5,226 nucleotides of DNA from Verrucomicrobiota bacterium (GTDB lineage Bacteria; Verrucomicrobiota; Lentisphaeria; Oligosphaerales; Oligosphaeraceae), in contig JAKLHU010000186.1 of assembly GCA_022709995.1 (NCBI GenBank), positions 1 through 5,226 on the forward strand, written 5' to 3'. Numbering within the stretch: the first letter of the stretch is position 1; each line of letters opens with the position of its first letter. Made by a program: the position numbers and the translations under genes. Positions 5,108 to 5,226 of the stretch are shown in pieces. The notes under the pieces were generated by a model. It ran no database searches, was not told where the DNA came from, and saw only the letters and a list, made by a program, of their open reading frames with translations.

Positions 5108-5226
5108 TGGCGCCGGACAGCCGGTTCCTGCGTGGCGGCGGCAGCGGCAGCCTGTACGGGGACAAGCTGACCGGGCTGATGGCGGTCAACCTCATCCGAG
5201 CCCACCGCGAGGAATTGATGCAGGCG
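5107..5226 (+). CDS. Unrecognised protein, N-terminal 40 residues (3' end beyond window)
   Basis: From an ATG at 5107 the plus strand stays open for exactly 40 codons to the window edge. The third codon base is G or C in 37 of 40, the bias expected of real genes in this GC-rich DNA. The protein reads MAPDSRFLRGGGSGSLYGDK and continues with a likely helix (LTGLMAVNLIRAHREELMQA). I do not recognise the family. No Shine-Dalgarno sequence precedes the ATG; instead there is a strong inverted repeat. The same frame is open back to a stop at 5020-5022 but has no ATG, GTG or TTG before 5107. The real start could therefore be a rarer codon such as CTG at 5098, or the gene may be leaderless or structurally controlled. 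It is divergent from secG across the shared AT-rich promoter zone. Confidence 0.45.
   Translation, partial: MAPDSRFLRGGGSGSLYGDKLTGLMAVNLIRAHREELMQA

Noticed and set aside
5011..5205. A minus-strand 64-codon frame upstream of secG, considered as the end of a tpiA gene
   Set aside because: It has no triosephosphate isomerase C-terminal motifs and poor codon bias, while the opposite strand has strong GC3 bias. It is a shadow of the right-end gene.

Overview
The window is a GC-rich bacterial chromosome segment. Five genes run leftwards on the minus strand, and one probable gene fragment runs rightwards at the right edge. The gene content suggests the PVC group, with Lentisphaerota, Kiritimatiellota, Verrucomicrobiota or Planctomycetota all possible. 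The pointers are a Gfo/Idh/MocA oxidoreductase of the 'NVV..ILG...IN.AVIGLGGMG' type, a HEAT-repeat protein directly behind it, a glycan-hydrolase-like protein with a rhamnosidase-type N-terminus, and a SecG with the 'GGGLGAVSGGVTESMFG' loop. This placement comes from motif memory, not from a search.

Layout from right to left, in the direction of transcription. A plus-strand open frame (5107 to the right edge) has strong coding bias and an unknown product. A divergent AT-rich promoter zone (about 5011-5043) separates it from secG (4942-4361). secG encodes the small SecYEG subunit with an unusual 114-residue alanine-rich tail, and it ends at a textbook intrinsic terminator (4335-4306). A sigma70-type promoter with perfect -35 and -10 hexamers follows (4294-4268), its -35 box covered by a perfect 7-bp-arm palindrome. 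It drives a Gfo/Idh/MocA oxidoreductase (4180-2894) and a HEAT-repeat protein (start 2852 or 2894, ending at 1587) that begins with an Arg/Gly-rich segment. These two genes are probably one operon. A GC hairpin follows the HEAT gene (1563-1536), and then comes an HPr phosphocarrier gene (1394-1122). After a 220-bp gap, a rhamnosidase-like protein starts at 901 and runs off the left edge, so only its first 300 codons are visible.

Taken together, the region mixes housekeeping (secG), a sugar-type NAD(P)-dependent oxidoreductase, a PTS phosphocarrier that may serve carbon-source signalling, and a probable glycan-degrading enzyme. This fits a carbohydrate-degrading lifestyle. A joint pathway is inference only, because no transporter, sugar kinase or PTS enzyme lies in the window.

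No tRNA, rRNA, CRISPR array, transposase or attachment site was seen. The most interesting points are the heptad-repeat SecG tail, the RG-box HEAT protein behind the oxidoreductase, the operator-like palindrome, and the hairpin abutting the possible start of the right-end gene.
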